Assembly (NCBI GenBank): GCA_963750075.1
Contig: CAVVPG010000007.1
Span: 1 to 64,000 of the forward strand
Length of the DNA stretch: 64,000 nt
DNA from: Bog-473 sp963750075
GTDB taxonomy: Bacteria; Actinomycetota; Acidimicrobiia; Acidimicrobiales; RAAP-2
Reading direction: 5' to 3'
A program made the translations under genes and the position numbers. The notes beneath the pieces were generated by a model. That model was not told where the DNA came from. It saw only the letters and a list, made by a program, of their open reading frames with translations, and searched no databases. Shown one piece after another: positions 60,662-64,000 of the stretch (positions are counted from its first letter, which is position 1; each line of letters starts with the position of its first letter).

Positions 60662-62047
60662 ATGTCAGCTCCCACGGTGACTTCGGTCACCGCGGCGTCG
60701 CCGGCAGCCCGGGCCGGTCTGGCCGTGGGCGACGAGCTCCTGAGCATCGGTGGGCAGGAGCCGCGCGACGTCATCGATTTCCAGCGCATGACCGACGCGG
60801 GCGACCTCAGCGTCCTGGTCCGGCGCGCCGGCGCGCCGCTCCCACGGCTCGTGCGCGTCGACAAGGAGGCCGGCGAGCCGCTCGGGGTCGAGGTGTCCTC
60901 GGCGGTGTTCGACCGGATCCGCACCTGCGACAACCACTGCGCCTTCTGCTTCATCTACCAGCTTCCCAAGGGCATGCGGCGCAGCCTGTACCTGAAGGAC
61001 GACGACTACCGCCTGTCCTTCCTCTACGGGAACTTCACCACGCTCACGCGCTTCACCGAGCTCGATGCCGAACGCATACTCACCGAGCGCCTGGGGCCCC
61101 TGTTCGTCTCCATGCACACCACCGATCCCGAGCTCCGGGCGCACATGCTGCGGAACCCCAAGGGCGCCACGAGCCTGCGCTGGCTGCAGGTACTGCTCGA
61201 CGGGGGCATCGAGGTGCACGGGCAGGTCGTCGTCTGCCCCGGAGTCAACGACGGCGCCGCGTTCGAGGACACTCTGGCCGGGATCCTCGACCTCTACCCG
61301 GCGCTCGCGAGTGTCGGGGTCGTACCGCTCGGACTGAGCCGGTACTCCAACGAGCCCGACATGCGCCCGCACACGGAGGACGAGGCGACGAGCGTCCTCG
61401 ACACCGTCCACGAGTGGCAGCGCCTGTTCCGCAGGGCGCTCGGACATCGCATGGTCTACGCCGCCGACGAGTACTACCTCCTGGCCGGGCGTGGCCTGCC
61501 TGCGGCCCGTCACTACGAGGGATTCCCCCAGCACGAGAACGGCATCGGCATGGCCCGCGCCTTCGTCGACGCCTTCACCCGGCCGGCGGCGGACGGACCG
61601 GGAGGCGTGCGCCACGGGTTCTTCGCCTCGGTGGACGCGGCGCCGGCGGAGGGCTACCGCGCCCCCCGTCTGCCCACACGGCCGGCAGGGGCCGACACCC
61701 GCGCCGTGACGGTGCTCACCGGCACCTACGGCGCACGCGTGCTCGGGCCCTTGGTGGCTGCGCACCCGCGCCAGGACATCACGTTGCTCGGCGTGCCCAA
61801 CGACTACTTCGGAGGCAACATCGGGGTGGCGGGCCTGCTCACCGGGGAGGACGTCGCCCGTGCGCTGGCCGGTGTCCCCGAGGGCTCGCGTTGCCTGCTG
61901 CCCGACGCGTGCCTCAACGAGGGGCGGTTCCTCGACGGCCTCACGCTGGCGGACCTGCCCCGGCCGGTCGAGGTGGTGCCGACCGACGGCCGTTCGTTGC
62001 GCACCGCGCTCGACGGCACGACGTTCCGGCCCGCGTGTGCGGCATGA
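60662..62047 (+). CDS. DUF512 radical SAM-like protein with PDZ-like N-terminus
   Basis: A 461-residue protein of the DUF512 family that usually precedes der. Residues 1-70 are PDZ-like (ASPAARAGLAVGDELLSIGG). Then a CxxxCxxC cluster motif in RIRTCDNHCAFCFIYQLPKG, LYLKDDDYRLSFLYGNFTTL, and GLSRYSNEPDMRPHTEDEA. The C-terminal DUF512 part has LTGTYGARVLGPLVAAH and NDYFGGNIGVAGLLTGEDV. Reaction unknown. Ends in ATGA overlap with der, so a ribosome-linked role has been suggested by context only. Confidence 0.88.
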   Translation: MSAPTVTSVTAASPAARAGLAVGDELLSIGGQEPRDVIDFQRMTDAGDLSVLVRRAGAPLPRLVRVDKEAGEPLGVEVSSAVFDRIRTCDNHCAFCFIYQLPKGMRRSLYLKDDDYRLSFLYGNFTTLTRFTELDAERILTERLGPLFVSMHTTDPELRAHMLRNPKGATSLRWLQVLLDGGIEVHGQVVVCPGVNDGAAFEDTLAGILDLYPALASVGVVPLGLSRYSNEPDMRPHTEDEATSVLDTVHEWQRLFRRALGHRMVYAADEYYLLAGRGLPAARHYEGFPQHENGIGMARAFVDAFTRPAADGPGGVRHGFFASVDAAPAEGYRAPRLPTRPAGADTRAVTVLTGTYGARVLGPLVAAHPRQDITLLGVPNDYFGGNIGVAGLLTGEDVARALAGVPEGSRCLLPDACLNEGRFLDGLTLADLPRPVEVVPTDGRSLRTALDGTTFRPACAA

Positions 62048-63372
62048 GCCTGCCGATGGTGGTCGTCGCCGGCCGCCCCAACGTGGGGAAGTCATCGTTG
62101 GTCAACCGGATCGTCGGTGCCCGGGCCGCCGTGGTGGAGGAGGAGCAGGGCGTCACGAGGGATCGCAAGGTGCTGACGGCCGAGTGGTCCGGGGTCCCGT
62201 TCTCCATCATGGACACGGGGGGATGGTTGGCCGGCGGGGACACCCTCGAGGCCAAGGTGAGCGAACAGGTCGAGCGCGCCCTGGCCGAGGCGGACGTCGT
62301 GCTGATGGTGGTCGACGTCACGACGGGGGTGACGGACGAGGACCTGGCCGCCGCCAAGGTGATCCGCCGGGCCGGGCCACCGGTGCGTCTCGTCGTCAAC
62401 AAAGTCGATGCCGCGAACCGGGAGGCGTCGACCTGGGAGTTCGTCGCACTGGGCCTGGGTGATCCCTTTCCCGTCAGCGCGCTGCACGGACGGGGCACCG
62501 GGGACCTGCTCGACGAGGTGGTGAGCCTGATCCCGGCAGCCCACGAGGAGGACGGGCAGCCGGCCGCCGCCGGGTCCGCCCCCCTGAGCGGGGGAGGTGA
62601 CCCCGGGACGCCACGCGTTGCCATCATCGGCCGCCCCAACGTGGGGAAGTCGACACTCTTCAACCGGCTCCTCGGGGAGGAGCGCTCCATCGTGCACGAC
62701 ATGCCGGGCACCACCCGCGACGCCATCGACACCGTGGTGGAGACACCCGACGGCCCGGTGTGCTTCATCGACACGGCGGGTTTGCGGCGCCCGTCCAAGA
62801 CGGACCGTGGCACGGAGCAGCACGCCACGCTCCGCGCCCTGCGCGCCCTCGAGCGGGCAGACGTCGCGATCCTGGTGATCGACGCCACGATCGGTGCTTC
62901 GCACCAGGACCAGCGCCTGGCGGAGCGCATCGGGGTGTCCGGCTGCCCGGCCATCGTGGCCCTCAACAAGTGGGACCAGGTGCCGGCCGACGACCGCGAC
63001 GAGGTGTTGGCCGGCGTCGGCGACCGGCTTGCCTTCCTGGGCGCGGCACCGGTGCTCAAGATCTCCGCCCTCTCGGGCAGGGGCGTGCACCGGATCCTCC
63101 CGGCGTTGCGCGAATCGGTCGAGGCGTATCACCAGCGGGTGTCCACCGGGGCGCTGAACCGCGCCGTGCAGGAGCTTCAGGCGCGCCAGGCGGCGCCGCG
63201 GTCGAAGATCCGCTACATCGTGCAGGGAGCCATCGATCCTCCGACCTTCACCCTGTTCGTCAACGCACGCCTGCCTCAGACGTACCTCCGTTACATAGAG
63301 CGCGGCTTGCGCGAGAAGTTCGATTTCGGGGCCACTCCCATGAAGCTGCGCGTGAGGATCGGCGGCAAGTGA
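62044..63372 (+). CDS. der: Ribosome assembly GTPase Der (EngA)
   Basis: A 442-residue protein with two GTPase domains and a C-terminal KH-like domain, required for 50S subunit assembly. G1 motifs: VVAGRPNVGKSSLVNRIVGA and AIIGRPNVGKSTLFNRLLGE; G3: FSIMDTGGWLAGGD and CFIDTAGLRRPSKTD; G4: VVNKVDAAN and ALNKWDQVP. KH part ends RYIERGLREKFDFGATPMKL. ATG 62044 overlaps the DUF512 stop by four bases. Confidence 0.95.
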   Translation: MSLPMVVVAGRPNVGKSSLVNRIVGARAAVVEEEQGVTRDRKVLTAEWSGVPFSIMDTGGWLAGGDTLEAKVSEQVERALAEADVVLMVVDVTTGVTDEDLAAAKVIRRAGPPVRLVVNKVDAANREASTWEFVALGLGDPFPVSALHGRGTGDLLDEVVSLIPAAHEEDGQPAAAGSAPLSGGGDPGTPRVAIIGRPNVGKSTLFNRLLGEERSIVHDMPGTTRDAIDTVVETPDGPVCFIDTAGLRRPSKTDRGTEQHATLRALRALERADVAILVIDATIGASHQDQRLAERIGVSGCPAIVALNKWDQVPADDRDEVLAGVGDRLAFLGAAPVLKISALSGRGVHRILPALRESVEAYHQRVSTGALNRAVQELQARQAAPRSKIRYIVQGAIDPPTFTLFVNARLPQTYLRYIERGLREKFDFGATPMKLRVRIGGK

Positions 63373-63388
63373 GGAGTGGCGGGACCTG

Positions 63389-63592
63389 ATGGCGTGGTGC
63401 GAAGAGTGCGATGCCCTCGTCGAGGACGAGGATCTGGGTGAGGAGGGGGAGTGCCCGACCTGCGGCACGATCCTGGCCGAACAAGAGCGTCAGCCGATCC
63501 CGTGGTACTTCAAGTTGATGCTGGTGGCCAGTGTGATCTATCTCGGTTACCGCGGCTACCAGGGCGTGACCTGGCTCACCGCCCACGTGTAG
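63389..63592 (+). CDS. Small zinc-ribbon single-pass membrane protein
   Basis: A 67-residue protein. N-terminal zinc ribbon with two CxxC pairs (MAWCEECDALVEDED, GECPTCGTILAEQERQ), then one membrane helix (WYFKLMLVASVIYLGYRGYQ). ATG 63389, 16 bases after der, probably cotranscribed. The family is small and uncharacterised. Confidence 0.75.
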   Translation: MAWCEECDALVEDEDLGEEGECPTCGTILAEQERQPIPWYFKLMLVASVIYLGYRGYQGVTWLTAHV

Positions 63593-63595
63593 CGT
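63590..63595 (+). promoter_or_regulatory. -10 box TAGCGT
   Basis: TAGCGT overlaps the preceding stop and ends 8 bases before ATG 63604. Confidence 0.35.
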
Positions 63596-63603
63596 CCCCG
63601 GCC

Positions 63604-64000
63604 ATGCCCGTCTACGAGATCGATGGCGTCGCACCGAGGATCGACGCCGACGCCTTCGTCCACCCCGATGCCGTCCTCATCGGCGATGTGGTCATCGGCG
63701 CCGACTCGAGCGTGTGGCCGCATGCGGTCCTGCGCGGCGACTTCGGCACCATCACCGTCGGCTCGGGTTCGTCCGTTCAGGACGGCACCGTGATCCACGC
63801 CGGACCGGGCTTTCCCACGACTGTCGGCGACGGCTGCGTCGTGGGGCACCTGACCCACCTCGAAGGCTGCATCCTCGAGGACGAGTGCCTGGCCGGCTCG
63901 GGGAGCGTGGTGTTGCACTGGGCACGGATCGGTCACGGGGCCACGGTGGGCGCAAATGCCGTCGTGCCCAACAACATGGTCGTGCCGCCCGGTGCGCTCG
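63604..64000 (+). CDS. Gamma-carbonic anhydrase-like protein (cut off by window end)
   Basis: The first 132 residues of a left-handed beta-helix hexapeptide protein. PRIDADAFVHPDAVLIGDVV, SSVWPHAVLRGDFGTITVGS, SVQDGTVIHAGPG and GCVVGHLTHLEGCILEDECL show the gamma-carbonic anhydrase pattern with the zinc histidines. The frame is open at the right edge; family length is about 170-180 residues. Confidence 0.85.
   Translation, partial: MPVYEIDGVAPRIDADAFVHPDAVLIGDVVIGADSSVWPHAVLRGDFGTITVGSGSSVQDGTVIHAGPGFPTTVGDGCVVGHLTHLEGCILEDECLAGSGSVVLHWARIGHGATVGANAVVPNNMVVPPGAL

Overview
The window is high-GC DNA with actinobacterial features: many GTG/TTG starts, many start codons sitting 6-8 bases behind a TANNNT -10 box (leaderless transcription), a class E sortase signal, TreT, and the run tlyA-nadK-recN-pyrG-nudix-xerD ... 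scpA-scpB-rluB-aroH-tyrA-aroA/cmk-plsC. The aroA-cmk fusion and the secreted GYWLV-repeat protein suggest the Acidimicrobiia, although no rRNA or other direct marker is present. No tRNA, rRNA or CRISPR array was recognised.

Bases 1-33,600 are accessory. 64-4,236 is a mobile island: a frameshifted large serine recombinase, a 26-residue micro-ORF, a Rep_trans-like replication initiator, a 143-residue unknown protein, and a DUF1778/GNAT toxin-antitoxin pair. A Tat-exported fold-III PLP protein follows, then a caiB-like CoA-transferase and an acyl-CoA dehydrogenase that ends before its catalytic C-terminus. 9.5-12.5 kb is a gene graveyard with small ORFs and a frameshifted tyrosine-recombinase remnant. 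12.5-17.2 kb holds a PilZ protein and three exported proteins, one with an LAVTG sorting signal. 17.3-25 kb holds mixed metabolic genes: GAP-family membrane protein, TIGR03085, SQR-like flavoprotein, PhyH dioxygenase, a frameshifted phosphotriesterase-like lactonase, SDR, TrpB2 and SRPBCC. 25-31 kb holds an acyltransferase and a probable prenyl-lipid set (UbiA-like membrane protein, UbiE/MenG-like methyltransferase, geranylgeranyl reductase, GT87). A large secreted Ig-repeat/GYWLV-repeat protein closes this half.

Bases 33,600-64,000 are mostly conserved chromosome. They carry Ku, a 2-oxoacid dehydrogenase operon (E1 alpha, E1 beta, E2), a small gene behind a perfect SOS box, CBS and HTH-PPOX proteins, treT, a HAD phosphatase and a phasin/H1-like protein. 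They continue with tlyA-nadK-recN-pyrG-nudix-xerD, a DksA-like protein, an M50 protease, trpS, scpAB, rluB, aromatic amino acid genes with the aroA-cmk fusion, plsC, a glycosyltransferase with an HD protein, ispH, a DUF512 radical SAM protein, der, a zinc-ribbon membrane protein and a cut-off gamma-carbonic anhydrase.

Genes in the right half are packed tightly, with GTGA, ATGA and TTGA overlaps, and several convergent pairs share stop-codon bases. Frameshifts are visible in the recombinase, the integrase remnant, the lactonase and the Ku tail. Those in mobile genes look like real decay; those in the lactonase and Ku could equally be single-base sequence errors.
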